Source: Parietichytrium sp. I65-24A
Lineage: Eukaryota > Sar > Bigyra > Thraustochytrida > Thraustochytriidae
Direction of reading: 5' to 3'
NCBI GenBank assembly: GCA_012862575.1
Contig: BLSF01000107.1
Span: forward strand, 21,370-85,369
Length of the DNA stretch: 64,000 bases
How positions within the stretch are numbered: the first letter of the stretch is position 1; the number at the start of each line of letters is the position of its first letter. Under the pieces are notes generated by a model. It made no database searches. It was not told where the DNA came from and saw nothing but the letters and a program-made list of their open reading frames with translations. Below are positions 1-10,533 of the stretch, piece after piece. Position numbers and translations under genes: made by a program.

Positions 1-720
1 TGGACAATGCTCGAAGAGGTCTGTCCAGTCACCAAATCGTGCCCGCTCATGCAAGATCCAAAGAGCAAGCGAAAGTACTCTGCAGCATTGGATAAATTTA
101 TTGATGAACTTGAGAAAGCACCGGCAAAGTCGCCTGATGGACAAGTTCCTCCTGCTTCGCAGGCACCTCCCGTCACTCAGACCAACACAGAGGTGGCAAA
201 AAGTGCGAAGATGCCATCATCGCCGCAGCTCACCTTGCCTCGTTCGCACGAAAATCACGACCTCGGGACTTATATGGACGATGATGAAGCACGCAGGATT
301 GGAAGTATGAGTGCCTATGTTCAAGGAAGTTTTCGGTCCGGCGGAACGAGCTCCAAGGACCCGGCTGCTCCAGTCGCTGCATCTCCTGATCGCCAAAGGC
401 GATCTTTCCAGAATGGAAAGCCAGTCAACAAGAGCAGACTAGGCAGGCTTAATGAGGAGGACGAAGAGGACGAAAATTTCGACGGGCTCTCCACACGAAG
501 TGTTCTTTCTGGGGTGTCGTATAATGGAGACACCGAGAAAGAACTGGACCTTGCTGAGGCAACTCTGCGCAGCAAACTTCGAGAGGCTCGAAACGCTCTG
601 ACCAGCTTAGAAGTAACGGTGGAGAGCGACCCGCGAGTTTTGGACCAATGCGTAAGCTTGGTCCGGTTGATTGAGACGTGCTGCTCTGCGCTACACAAGA
701 TGCGCCCGCCGATTCGCTAG
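1..720 (+). CDS. Unrecognised protein with C-terminal helical segment, 5' end outside window
   Basis: The frame is open from base 1, with a possible start ATG at 7, so the N-terminus may lie outside the window. About 237 residues are visible. The first ~150 are hydrophilic and low in complexity (Pro, Ser, Lys rich) with an acidic patch EEDEEDE near residue 155. The last ~60 residues (after EKELDLAEATLRSKL) look helical, with regular Leu spacing, and could be a coiled coil or helical bundle. There is no signal peptide or membrane segment. I do not recognise a family. It is probably a cytoplasmic or nuclear scaffold-like protein, but that is only a guess from composition. Confidence 0.6.
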   Translation, partial: WTMLEEVCPVTKSCPLMQDPKSKRKYSAALDKFIDELEKAPAKSPDGQVPPASQAPPVTQTNTEVAKSAKMPSSPQLTLPRSHENHDLGTYMDDDEARRIGSMSAYVQGSFRSGGTSSKDPAAPVAASPDRQRRSFQNGKPVNKSRLGRLNEEDEEDENFDGLSTRSVLSGVSYNGDTEKELDLAEATLRSKLREARNALTSLEVTVESDPRVLDQCVSLVRLIETCCSALHKMRPPIR

Positions 721-1965
721 CAAGACGATTCACCAACCCATTTCGTAAAATACCCAACTTGAAAAGTAAATCAGTCAAGCGGCGCCAAGCTCCACAAGTT
801 GTTAAATAAAAATCCGAAACTTTTGCAAACGTCTCTGCGACAGCGTGCACATATTCGCGGATATGATGGACATCCATCCTCCGCGTGCCACTCTCAAATT
901 TAGAACTCCGTCTCGACGCCTCGCATATATACAAAAACAAAAACGTAGTTGTTTTCGGTCCCATCATCGTCTTCACATCCCAAAGTCAAACGATGTCTTG
1001 TCTCTTCCGTCGCCTTTAAAACTCTCCATCGTGGCCAAGCGATTAAAAATCGATCGGTTTTCCTGTTCACTTCCCGGGGCATTGCCTCACTATTACTTCT
1101 AACTACAGTTATAGGAGCCCCCCCCGGAAATATTTTGAAAGTGAAAGTAGTGAATGTTGAACTTTGAATGTGAAAGGTTTTACTCATGAGTTTGAGCAGA
1201 GGGTCGACAACTTTGCGAAAGTTCACAGCTCATGGAGTTGAAGTGTTCTCATAGCTCATGTCGAGACTGCGCGACTGAGTTGGCAGTTGTCTCAGCGGCC
1301 TTCCGCGGCTCTAACGGTTACGCTTCTCTTGAGAATGCTATCATTTCTTTTCACTTTCACTGTCAGTTGACTTGAGTTGATGGATTGATGGCACCCCACT
1401 ATGGCAGGGGTTACAGCTGCTCACTGTCGTTTGCTTCCGCTGGAATGATGGATTGAATGGATTGCCAGTGATCGATTGATGGATTAAATTGATCAGAGTT
1501 CGATTTAGGAGTTACAAACTGCTTGATTGACCAAGAGAGAGTTGTTGGCTATTGTGGTTGTTGTTTTGTTTAGAATGAAAAGAAGACACACAATTTTAAT
1601 TGTGCTTGACCTCGTGAACAATTTGATGATCGAGCAAAAGATTGCTGATTTAGATAGTTTAGATTGACAAACTTCGAAACAAGCAAAGCTAACCTCATCT
1701 CATCTCCTTTTGATTCAAGCACCGTTGTAGCGACTGCTACTGCCAACGCTAACTAGGAGTGGGAACGAGAAGCGAGTGTGTGTGGAAAGAAAACGCGCAA
1801 CTGGCACTCTGAGTTTGAAACCAAAGTTCAATCAAAAGGTGGAAAAGGGTCCTCGGAGCACAGGTGTGGGGAAGACGGTGGGAGTGTGGGACGATTCTAG
1901 AGAGGAGCAGGAGAGACCGCGAAAGGAAGCCGGGGACCCCTGCGCGTAGGTGGTGGACGGGCGAG
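721..1965. other. Intergenic region with a dispersed repeat
   Basis: No convincing gene is seen between the stop at 720 and the condensin start at 1966. The spacer holds ATTGATGGATTGA-like simple repeats around 1375-1500. It also holds one copy of a dispersed element (about 1392-1444) that recurs at 61442-61494 on the same strand and in reverse orientation near 9003-9045. Confidence 0.6.
1392..1444 (+). repeat. Dispersed repeat, copy 1
   Basis: CCACTATGGCAGGGGTTACAGCTGCTC, then CTGTCGTTTGC(T/C)TCCGCTGGAA. The other copies are at 61442-61494 (+) and, in reverse, about 9003-9045 and 10534-10566. Confidence 0.85.
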
Positions 1966-4900
1966 ATGGATTTCGTGATTCCAGCGCTGTCGCAGAATGT
2001 GCGAGACTTGGAGCTTGAAGGCGACCATCACTTGGTGGACCAGATTGAGGACCTTGAGAATGTGGGAGAGGCCGAGCAGACGGCAATGGTGGACGGTGCA
2101 CTGGAGAATTTACAAGATGTGGAGGATGTGATGGACCTCGTCTTGAGAAACCCGGAGTGGCTGGGTCTCATGTACAGCTCGGTGAGATTCTTCCCCGAAT
2201 TGGGCTCCGCGGCCAAAGGCAAAGCAGTGGTTCTGCTGTGCTCGGCACTCACCAAGGTTGGCGCATTTGCGCGACAGATCCTCGAGCAGCCTGATGCAGC
2301 CGAAGAAGACCTGGCCGACGGACGGGCCGGATTCAAGATCTGTGTGTATTTGCTTTCGAAACTCATCGTTAACGAAGAGAGCTCATGGAGCAAGGAAGCT
2401 GCTGAAAAATCAGGACTGCCGACAAAGTCCAAATCCAAAGCCAAAAAGACTCAGGACGAGGCCTACCAGTGGCCGGACTTTCGCTCCATGGCGCTGACAA
2501 CTCTGCTGCAGTCGATCAAACAGACACCAGACGCGAACGACACCAGAATCATAGACCTTGGAAAGTTGTGGAAACATGCCCTTCCCGAAGAGGGTTTCCT
2601 GGAGCTCTTTTGGAGGACTGCGGAATCAGTCGTGTCGGATAACCCAAAGCTTGCATCAAGCGCAGAGCTTCACGAGACCCTGGAGAACCTGGTAAGCCTG
2701 GTCCTCCATCACTACCAAGACAAAATCTCACACGTGGTTGTGTCCTCGTTCGTTCATGCGATGGGCAAGCACGACGCCATGCCAATCTTTATAGCATCTA
2801 TTCTGCAGCGTCTTACCATACATTTCAAAGATGATCGCTTCGGAAGGGAACTTATCTTGGAGCTAGGGAGGGTAGAGGCCACGGACTCCTCCAAGGACAG
2901 CGCTGTGGTCAGAAGTCTCGGAGCTTTTATGGAGCTTGTTGCTAAACAGGCCCCGGCTCTTTTGTTGAGCAACCTAAGCGTGGTCCTTCCCCATCTGAAC
3001 GCACCGGCCTACCCACTTCGTTGCTCTGTCGTACGCTTGCTGGGTTCTCTCGTAGTCCACCTGAAGGAGATCAAGTCAGACTCTCCGGATCAGATCGTTA
3101 TCGGAGACGGGGAGGAGAAAGCGATGGACTCTTTCGGATCTGAGACCATGGACAAAATTCTTGATCTCATCGGCGAAAGGACGCACGACACGAGCTCATA
3201 CGTCCGTGGTGCAGCACTTGCAACATTCCACGAATTGGTCAATCTCTCTGCCCTTCCGTTATCCCACCTTCACATTGCCTGTGAGATCGCTTGTGAGCGC
3301 ATCCTTGACAAATCGTCAATTGTGCGCAAGCAAGCCATTTCCTATCTCACAGTGCAGCTGGAGAATAATCCTTTCAGCGATCGGCTCGACCCAGAGTTTT
3401 TCCGTGAGAAGATCTTGGAGCTTGAGCAGAACTCGAATCTCGTGAAAAGAGAGTCTGAGGAGAGCAAAGTCGAGGCATGCACAGCTCGGAGCGGCAGCGA
3501 AGAAGAAAGCGAATCTGCCAAAGAGCAATCGGACGACGAAGAGCAGAGCGTCTCAACGCAAACCAAAGTAAAGCAGGAGGAGACGAGTGAAGATGAAGAG
3601 GAGCAGGCCCAAGACCCAAAGATTGTTGCTGCCCTCAAATACTTTCGGAGCGCATTAGGCTTCACAGCTCGGATGGAGCTTGCATGCCAACTTGCAGAAC
3701 AGCTGGTGTGCTCCAAGTCCGTCACCGACGCACTCGAGTCCATGCGATTTTTGTCGACAGCGTTGCGCTTTAAAATCCCCGCGGCAAAAGGGTCCATGCG
3801 AAAGATGCTTGCACTTGTGTGGGACGATCGCGAGAGCGGACGAATCAAGAAGGAGATTCTGGAGATCTTTGAGCTTATCTTTATTTCAGATCCTGTGCAA
3901 GTGGGCAGAACTCAGAAGCGGAAGCTGTTTCCAATTTCTGAAATTGCAGATAACTTGCTTGGCATGGTGCTCGAGTGCACCTTGGCCGAGCTAACAAGCT
4001 TGGAGGGGGTTATCACGGAGCTTGTGAGTACGGACGGGGTTTTGAAGCGGCTATGCCTGCCGACAGTAGTCGTTGAGCAGATCTGGCACTTGGCATGCGG
4101 CTCGAAGGAGAGTTTCGAAGACGGCCAAGAAGAAACGGATCAACACGGGGACGATTCTGAAGAAGCCGAGCTCTCTAAACTGCAAGGAGTTCGACGATGT
4201 GCAGCGATGTGTCTTATCTCAATGGTCGCTTCCTCTTCATGCGCGCTGTTTGAGCGCAAGCCTTCAAATGTCAAAGCCCTTTTGCAGCTTGTGTGGGAGA
4301 CCCAAGATTTGACCATGGCTCGCTACGGGTTCCTTACTCTTCGCAGGGTCTTTGAGTCGGAGGCGGTGTCACCCCACGAGCTTCGAGAGGAAGTTGAAAA
4401 GTGTGTTTGGAGAGTTCTTAGCCTTTCTGAATCCTCTTGGGCGACGACTGCAAAGGAAATGGACAACGGGAGCTGGTACCCTGCGGCTGAGCAAGGTCTG
4501 CTTTGCCTTTCTCTTTGCACACCACGTCCAGACCAGCTCTGCTCTGCGTTGGTGCGCCGGTTGCACAAGCAAGTCTTCCAGACAAACAAGCCGCCGGCTC
4601 AGGATCACGTCGCCAAGCTCCTCTTCGTGCTGGGCCATTTCTCCGTGCTGGTGCTGGTACACGCAGAGGATACTTGCAAGGCGGCAAAACGAACTCGCAA
4701 AGCCCGAGAAGAGGAGGCGGAGGCCAAACAAAAGCTCTCTCAAGCGGAACAAGAGGAGCTCACCATGCTCGGAGCAGGCGGGGACACAGCAGAGGACTAC
4801 GAAGAACTAGTTCTGAGACGCATCGGTGAGTCGGAGCTAGTGACGGATCCCAAGGGTTCTCTCCTTGGCATGTATCTTCCCTTGGCTGTAAATGTCGTCC

Positions 4901-6129
4901 GCGCAGGGCTCGCAACGGACAGCATGAGCAGCTCGCAACAAAACCGGATGCTACTGCAGTCCGCAGTTCTTTGCCTGTGCAAGATGATGTGCATCAGCAG
5001 CGTGGTTTGCGACAAGTACTTACGCTTGCTATTTACTGTCTTGCGCGATTCGTCCGATCCGGGCGTCCGTTCCAATATAATGATTGCGCTTGGGGATCTG
5101 GCGGTCCGTTTCCCCAATTCTGTGGAGCCGTACACCTCCGAGGTGTATCGAAGGCTCCGGGATGCAGATGTCGGTGTTCGCAAAACTTCTCTTATGGTTT
5201 TGAGCCACCTGATTTTAAATGACATGATCAAAGTGCGGAGCGAGATTAGCGAAATGGTGATCTGCGTGGAAGATACGAGCAGCGATCGCATCAGCGACCT
5301 TGCATGCCTCTTCTTTCATGAGCTTTCACGCAAAGGAACGCACCCGATTTACAATATGCTACCAGACACATTGAACAAGCTCTCCAAGGACACGTCTGTC
5401 GACCGCGACAAGTTTCGACGATTGGCCAAGTTCCTCTTGCAATTCATTACACTTGACAAACACATTCAAAGCATCACAGAGAAGCTCTGCCAGCGAATCT
5501 TTTTGGGGACCGGTCTTACGAACGGCGTCGAGGAGGTGGAGTCGCTTGATGCTGTAAAGGAGCTCAAACTGTGCCAGGACCTCGCGTTCTGCATTGCTCA
5601 TTTGAAACTCTCGGACAAGGCGATCAACAAATTGATGGACCCCCTCTTCAAATTGTACAAGCCAGTACTCGCAGATGACATTGTGTTTGAAAGCATGCTC
5701 TCCCTTGCTAAAAAGGCGAAGCAGTTTTCCAAGGCCGAGCAGAAGCAACCTATCGATGACTGGATCGAAAAGATGGAGCAGGTTCGTGCTGCCCATTCAG
5801 AGAATCACGATACCACAAACAAGGCCAAGGTGACCAAAAAGAAAAAAGGAAAGACTGTTGCACGGCGAGCAAAGGCAAAGTCTTTCGAAGATGAAGATGA
5901 GGATGAAGTGGTGTCTCCACTGCCACCACCAAGGCGAAGAGCGAAAGCCAAGTCTTTTGAAGACGAGGATGATGATGATGAGGAGGAGGATGTGCTACCT
6001 CATCCATCAAGACGGCGAACAAAAGCCAAATCTTTTGAAGATGGCGATGCAGGTGACGTAGAGCCGGCTTCATCGAAGCGGTCTGCGCGTGTCGCTTTGC
6101 TGGGTAAAGAGAACGTTCCAAGCAACTAA
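1966..6129 (+). CDS. Condensin complex subunit 1 (CAP-D2/Cnd1/Ycs4 type)
   Basis: A 1387-residue HEAT-repeat protein. Condensin subunit 1 is the non-SMC HEAT subunit that helps the SMC2/SMC4 ring compact chromosomes in mitosis. The diagnostic Cnd1 core is in the last third: motifs such as RSNIMIALGDLAVRFPN, VRKTSLMVLSHLILNDM and FFHELSRKGTHPIYN match the conserved CAP-D2 block. Length agrees with the family (about 1300-1400). An acidic, Ser-rich linker sits near residues 490-550. The C-terminal tail has three imperfect repeats of R(R/A)KAKSFEDxD, a basic/acidic alternation that may be a nuclear targeting or phosphorylation region (inference). The open frame continues upstream to 1864 without an ATG; the ATG at 1966 begins MDFVIPALSQ, which fits the family N-terminus. 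No intron is needed. Confidence 0.9.
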   Translation: MDFVIPALSQNVRDLELEGDHHLVDQIEDLENVGEAEQTAMVDGALENLQDVEDVMDLVLRNPEWLGLMYSSVRFFPELGSAAKGKAVVLLCSALTKVGAFARQILEQPDAAEEDLADGRAGFKICVYLLSKLIVNEESSWSKEAAEKSGLPTKSKSKAKKTQDEAYQWPDFRSMALTTLLQSIKQTPDANDTRIIDLGKLWKHALPEEGFLELFWRTAESVVSDNPKLASSAELHETLENLVSLVLHHYQDKISHVVVSSFVHAMGKHDAMPIFIASILQRLTIHFKDDRFGRELILELGRVEATDSSKDSAVVRSLGAFMELVAKQAPALLLSNLSVVLPHLNAPAYPLRCSVVRLLGSLVVHLKEIKSDSPDQIVIGDGEEKAMDSFGSETMDKILDLIGERTHDTSSYVRGAALATFHELVNLSALPLSHLHIACEIACERILDKSSIVRKQAISYLTVQLENNPFSDRLDPEFFREKILELEQNSNLVKRESEESKVEACTARSGSEEESESAKEQSDDEEQSVSTQTKVKQEETSEDEEEQAQDPKIVAALKYFRSALGFTARMELACQLAEQLVCSKSVTDALESMRFLSTALRFKIPAAKGSMRKMLALVWDDRESGRIKKEILEIFELIFISDPVQVGRTQKRKLFPISEIADNLLGMVLECTLAELTSLEGVITELVSTDGVLKRLCLPTVVVEQIWHLACGSKESFEDGQEETDQHGDDSEEAELSKLQGVRRCAAMCLISMVASSSCALFERKPSNVKALLQLVWETQDLTMARYGFLTLRRVFESEAVSPHELREEVEKCVWRVLSLSESSWATTAKEMDNGSWYPAAEQGLLCLSLCTPRPDQLCSALVRRLHKQVFQTNKPPAQDHVAKLLFVLGHFSVLVLVHAEDTCKAAKRTRKAREEEAEAKQKLSQAEQEELTMLGAGGDTAEDYEELVLRRIGESELVTDPKGSLLGMYLPLAVNVVRAGLATDSMSSSQQNRMLLQSAVLCLCKMMCISSVVCDKYLRLLFTVLRDSSDPGVRSNIMIALGDLAVRFPNSVEPYTSEVYRRLRDADVGVRKTSLMVLSHLILNDMIKVRSEISEMVICVEDTSSDRISDLACLFFHELSRKGTHPIYNMLPDTLNKLSKDTSVDRDKFRRLAKFLLQFITLDKHIQSITEKLCQRIFLGTGLTNGVEEVESLDAVKELKLCQDLAFCIAHLKLSDKAINKLMDPLFKLYKPVLADDIVFESMLSLAKKAKQFSKAEQKQPIDDWIEKMEQVRAAHSENHDTTNKAKVTKKKKGKTVARRAKAKSFEDEDEDEVVSPLPPPRRRAKAKSFEDEDDDDEEEDVLPHPSRRRTKAKSFEDGDAGDVEPASSKRSARVALLGKENVPSN

Positions 6130-6388
6130 AATGTAATCTTTTGTTCTACAAGTTTTGGGTCGCGACTCGGCCGTCCCGTTTTTTTTTACCCTTGAGATCT
6201 TCACATAAATGTAATAGCAAAGGCTCTGGAGAATAATGAAATTTTTTTGTTGTTGTTTTTGGTGGTGAAGTTGCAAGATGGGGATACGAAGAGCTGGCAT
6301 GGTGGGTGTTAAGCCACGACGCCAAGCTTTATGACTGACATGGACTGCAGAAGATTCTGTGTGTGTGTTGTAACCCGAAAAGTTAAAT

Positions 6389-7696
6389 CTATGCACCGAG
6401 CTTTGCGCGGCGCTGTTTGACAGCTTCGGCAATGCCCTTGACAAGCTTGACGGTATCCTCAAAGTTTATGCACGCATCAGTAACGCTAACTCCGTACTTT
6501 AGAGAGCCGAGGTCGGTGTCGCCAGGGTTGAGAGACTGTTTGCCCTCGTTCAAGTGAGACTCAACCATCAAGCCAACGATGCTGGTGTCTCCATCTGCAA
6601 TCTGCTTGCAAATGTCTTCAGAGACGAGCGGCTGATTGGAGTGAACCTTTTTACTATTCCCGTGGCTGCAGTCGATCATGATACGCGCCTCCAAACCATT
6701 CTTCTCCATAAGCTCGCGAGCCTTCTTGACATGCTCTGCGCTGTAGTTTGGGCCGTCATTTCCTCCGCGAAGGATAACGTGGCATGCTGGGTTGCCCTTC
6801 GTGTGCACAATCGCAGCGAGGCCTTGCTTGGTAACACTAAGGAAGGAGTGTGGGCTAAGAGCGGACCCGCAAGCGTCCACAGCAACCTGAATGTCCCCGC
6901 TGGTACCGTTCTTGAAGCCAACAGCGCAGGAAATTCCGGAAGCCAGTTCACGGTGTACCTGGCTCTCGGTAGTCCTTGCTCCAATTGCTCCCCAGCTGAC
7001 AAGATCGGCGAGAAACTGTGGGCTACAAATTTCAAACAAACCAAACGGAACAAGCAATTTGTTTGGAAAAAAGAAAAGCGAGCTCGCTTCGTCAGAGTCT
7101 GTTCGACGCAGGTCATAACAAGCGCAACAACCTAATACTTACCTCAAGGTGTCTAAGAACTCGCAAGCACAAGGGAGTCCGAGCTTGTTGACAGCTAGCA
7201 AGAATTCGCGGGCCTTCTTCAGTCCTTTGTTGATCTCAAAAGTGGCCGTCATGTCTGGATCGTTGATCATTCCCTTCCAGCCCACCGTGGTTCTCGGTTT
7301 TTCAAAGTACACGCGCATAACGACGAGCACCTCCTGCTGCACCTCCTGCGCGAGTCCAACGAGCTTCTCGGCATACTCGAGGCAGGCCTTGGTATCGTGT
7401 ACCGAGCAAGGGCCCACAATGGCGACCACCCTGTCGTCAGCCTTGGTCACAATGCTCTGCACGGCATGGCGGGAGGCTGAAACGTGCGCCACAAGGTCCT
7501 CGTTGAGTGGAATCTCCTCGATCAGGCACGCTGGTGGGAGCAGCGGCTGGATCCAATCGATACGAACATCATCGACCTTGCCTGCAAGCTGCTCGCTCAG
7601 CTTCCTGCGCTTGCGAAGCGACTCCCTCGAAGTCGGCGACGCACCAGAAGCGAACTTGCCTGCTCCGTTTACCTGCGCTCCGTTCTGTTCACTCAT
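6389..7696 (-). CDS. 3-deoxy-7-phosphoheptulonate (DAHP) synthase, type I, two exons
   Basis: First enzyme of the shikimate pathway: condenses phosphoenolpyruvate and erythrose 4-phosphate to DAHP. Exon 1 is 7143-7696 and exon 2 is 6389-7022 (minus strand), joined across a 120-bp GT-AG intron (donor AG|GTAAGT, acceptor TGTAG|C, phase 2). The join restores EFLDTLSPQFLADL, the family sequence. The product is 395 residues. AroF/G/H-type motifs: IVGPCSVHDTKACLEYA, FEKPRTTVGWKG, GARTTESQVHRELASG and LRGGNDGPNYSAEHV. The chosen start (7696, MSEQNGAQ) is the first in-frame ATG; the ~30-residue N-terminal extension relative to bacterial enzymes shows no clear plastid transit peptide. A complete shikimate pathway implies an alga or free-living protist rather than an animal-like organism. 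Confidence 0.93.
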
Positions 7697-8794
7697 CTTG
7701 GCCTTGGCTCCAATCAAACTGCAATGACCCTCCCAACCGTCTCCGCTTCCTCAAGCCTGTACTGCTTTTGACACGTGTTTGCAAACTGGACCGTGAAGCT
7801 TCACTTCCTCCGGGATACTATTCTGTCTATCCAACTCCGACGGGCGCTCCTTCTCAGCTCAGCTCAGCTCAGCTCAGCAATACAATGCAATGCAATGCAA
7901 TGCGATGCAACTGGTTCAACTGGTTGTGAAACTGGGTGTGGGCTGTGTGGGCGCACTGGACAGTCTGGTTCACTTGTGTTCTTCGCCTCCTACTTCCACT
8001 CTCTTCCACCGTTTCGCGTAGCCTGTGTTGCAACTGTTCGTCTGTCTGTCTATGCCTGTCTGTCTGTCTGTCTCTGTGCTGCATCGTACGCCACGTCTAC
8101 GTGACTCTACCTCTGTCTGTCGCACTCTTTACCGCGCGTCGGTCAGGAGTGTGGCTATGGTCCTGGTAGCCTTCGCACCATGTCTGTCTTTTCCTATCTT
8201 TTCCTGCCTTCTTTCACACTCAAGCTCACTCATCCCATCCTTCGTTCATCTTCGTTCTCGCCCATCCTCTCGTGCTGGTGGCACCCAGTATTACTAACCC
8301 AGTAAGTTGGTCTTCTTGCTCTGCTCTTGCGCTGTCAAAGTCAATGTCAACGTCTATCAAAATCAAAATGAAAATAATGAAAATTGTCAACTGTCCATTG
8401 TCCATCGTCCATTGTCAGTGAATAGTCAACGGTGGCTGGTTCTGTGCAGTCAGTCGTACGAGACTCAAAGTCTGCCTGTCGCACACGTTCAATCGCCATC
8501 ATCGCCATTATCGCCATCACAGGGTCTCCTCTTGCTCTGGTGCTCTGTGGCGCTGTGCTTTTGAGAGTTAGTCAAAAGAGTTGTGCTCGAGCTGGTGGCG
8601 GATGGATGGAGATTGACTGATTGTTCGTGGCAGCACTGTTCGTGCCGCAGTGCCGTGTCAAACTTCTCTGTTTTTCTAGAATCCTGAATTCTGAAAAACC
8701 GAAAAGAAGAGAAAGAAAATGTCGTTGACTTGTTTTTTTTTCAGTCAAACTTCCAAAGTTTGTTTCTCTTGAATCAACAACACAATGGAAGGAC

Positions 8795-8817
8795 AAAACC
8801 TGCAAAATGCAGGTTTT
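8795..8817. repeat. Perfect short hairpin, 10-bp stem
   Basis: AAAACCTGCA, a three-base AAA loop, then TGCAGGTTTT. The same ACCTGCA-NNN-TGCAGGT core occurs at 8880-8899 and 14984-15006. Confidence 0.8.
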
Positions 8818-8879
8818 AACGTTGTTAATACAACTTGGTTTTTACATTTTAGTTTCATGACTTGAAAAAATGAATGGCC

Positions 8880-8899
8880 AAAACCTGCAAACTGCAGGT
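8880..8899. repeat. Short hairpin, same core as 8795
   Basis: AAAACCTGCA, loop AAC, then TGCAGGT followed by GTTTT, which extends the stem with one bulged base. Confidence 0.75.
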
Positions 8900-9002
8900 G
8901 TTTTGAGTTTCTAATAAATGGGCAGAGATACCTGCATTGGATACGAACTCACCAGAGACGTATGTTTTACCTATGGCAAATCCAGAAACAGCCGGCGAAG
9001 AC

Positions 9003-9045
9003 TGCGAAGGCAAACGACAGCGAGCAGCTGTAACCCCTGGGGTGA
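9003..9045 (-). repeat. Dispersed repeat, reverse-oriented copy
   Basis: The reverse complement contains AGGGGTTACAGCTGCTCGCT followed by GTCGTTTGCCTTCGC. Also present at 10534-10566 in copy B. Confidence 0.75.
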
Positions 9046-10532
9046 GAAACAGCTGGATGAGTTTTTTTACCAGGAAAACTAGTAGAGCTGAGGTGGAAAC
9101 GAGAGTGGGCCTTGTCACGAGCACTACAGAAATGTATGGGACGGACTCCTTCCGCTAAAGAAGATTAAGACTGGTAAATCCGTTATCAAGGCACTTGTGA
9201 AATTCAAGTGTACGTGAACGATCGATTTCCTCGGTCACACCCTATGCGCAGGAGTACTTCAGCGTTGAAAGTGGTCCTTTACATAGAGGTCAACAAACTC
9301 AAAATTACGCCCAAGAGGGAAGGAACTCGATGACTACAGGGAGTGTGTGAAAACTGAAAAAAATAAATTGCTTAATTAATTGATTGTGTGCAGTTGTGGA
9401 CGATGGTTAGGTCATTTGCTACAGGAAGAGGTTGTTGGCCTAGAGTGGGACTGATTGTGAGAGCAACCAAGGGACAGAATTCTAAAACGTCTGCATGTTC
9501 AGTATAGCCCTGGCGAATGCATGCGCTTTCATTCTGGATTTTGATGGTGTCCGAATTGTCCAATCTTCAAATTTGTGCGTTATCAACTTACTGTACCGGT
9601 ACTATAATCAAGCCTATTGGAACAGCTCTTTGTTCCAGCGTGGGATTTTGGGCAACCCCAACTCTATGGATTAAAATAGAAAACTGGTGTAAGCCTTACA
9701 CACATCAGGGACACACGAAAAACTCGTTGAAAATCTATCTATAGAGAGGCTGATCTACGAGCCCATCAAACGAGCACAAGTGGCGCGGCGGACATGTGCA
9801 AGCCCGTAGGCAAATTGTGGACCAGGGAAAGATATAAAGGAACGGGTATGGCCAAATGACAGAACAGATCCAGTAAAGAGGCAGTGTATGAATGAAGCAG
9901 ACCCAAAACGACAAGGGGCGGCAGGGTGAGGTGAAAGAGCGCGAAAGCATTGCAGCATCCCGTGCGCGAACTCTGGAGACGAGAATGGCGACGGAGAGAG
10001 GAGAAGAAAAGATGGGCAAGTATGAGGAGAAATGGATTGCAGGCGAGAAAGCGAGGTTTTGGTGTGTGGACTCGTTGGACGAAGGCCTTGAGGCGATCGA
10101 CGATGGTAAAGAAGCCGTGTGGTGAGTTGCCGATTCTCAGACTGTTGGGGCGGAGGACGTCGGTTCTAATGGTGCTTTCCCTTCACACAGGTTTAATTCC
10201 GGATTCAAAGTGGGGCCAGATGGGGCGAAAAAGATCGCTGCAAAGCTCGAGAGAAATAAAACGCTTCTGAAGCTTGGGTAAGTCGGCCCTCACAAGTAGC
10301 AGTCTCGAGATCTTTTTGTCATGTTTCCGAGTCTAGAGTCACTTTGACACCGGTTTGGTGAAATTTTAGCACCCTAATAAATTTTCTCGGACTTGGTGGC
10401 TGACGATTCATGTCTTTTTGTAATGAAATAGTCTTCATGATAACGAGATTGGCGATGAAGGAGCATCAGCGATCGGTCGCGCGTTGGAGAAGAACACTGC
10501 GCTGACTACATTGTTGTACGTGTGATGACACC
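9012..10532 (+). repeat. LRR-gene 5' region, copy A (duplicated as copy B)
   Basis: About 1.52 kb of promoter-side DNA and the first three exons of an LRR gene. After the N at 10533 the sequence restarts at the equivalent of 9013 and runs in parallel to about 12050 (copy B) with scattered substitutions and small indels. Whether A and B are tandem paralogues or two haplotypes placed in series by the assembler cannot be told here. Confidence 0.85.
10012..10515 (+). CDS. LRR receptor-like gene, copy A, first three exons (truncated by assembly join)
   Basis: Exons 10012-10121, 10191-10277 and 10432-10515, all joined by phase-2 GT-AG introns. Exon 1 encodes an N-terminal cap (MGKYEEKW, then RFWCVDSLDEGLEAID and EAVW). 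Exon 2 is a degenerate LRR (FNSGFKVGPDGAKKIAAKL). Exon 3 is a 28-residue ribonuclease-inhibitor-type LRR (LHDNEIGDEGASAIGRALEKN). The ATG at 10012 is chosen because it is conserved in copy B (11554) and in the array gene at 55424; an upstream ATG at 9985 is lost in copy B. There is no signal peptide, so the product is probably intracellular. It stops inside the next intron at the N (10533), so the rest of the gene is unknown. The family resembles NLRC3/NOD3-type LRR proteins. Confidence 0.75.
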
Positions 10533-10533
10533 N
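10533..10533. other. Assembly join (single N)
   Basis: The preceding sequence ends within an LRR intron, while the following sequence is the upstream flank of a second copy of the same gene. The two sides are therefore not naturally continuous at single-base resolution. Confidence 0.85.

Larger units (their letters stand above)
7697..9011. other. Intergenic region rich in microsatellites and two hairpins
   Basis: No gene recognised. It contains AGCTC repeats (about 7857-7878), ATGCA repeats (7883-7910) and a CTGT-rich stretch (8038-8076), plus two near-identical short hairpins (8795-8817 and 8880-8899). Confidence 0.6.

Noticed and set aside
1864-1965. Upstream extension of condensin subunit 1
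   Set aside because: It begins at GTG with no ATG, and the Arg-rich sequence does not resemble the family N-terminus.
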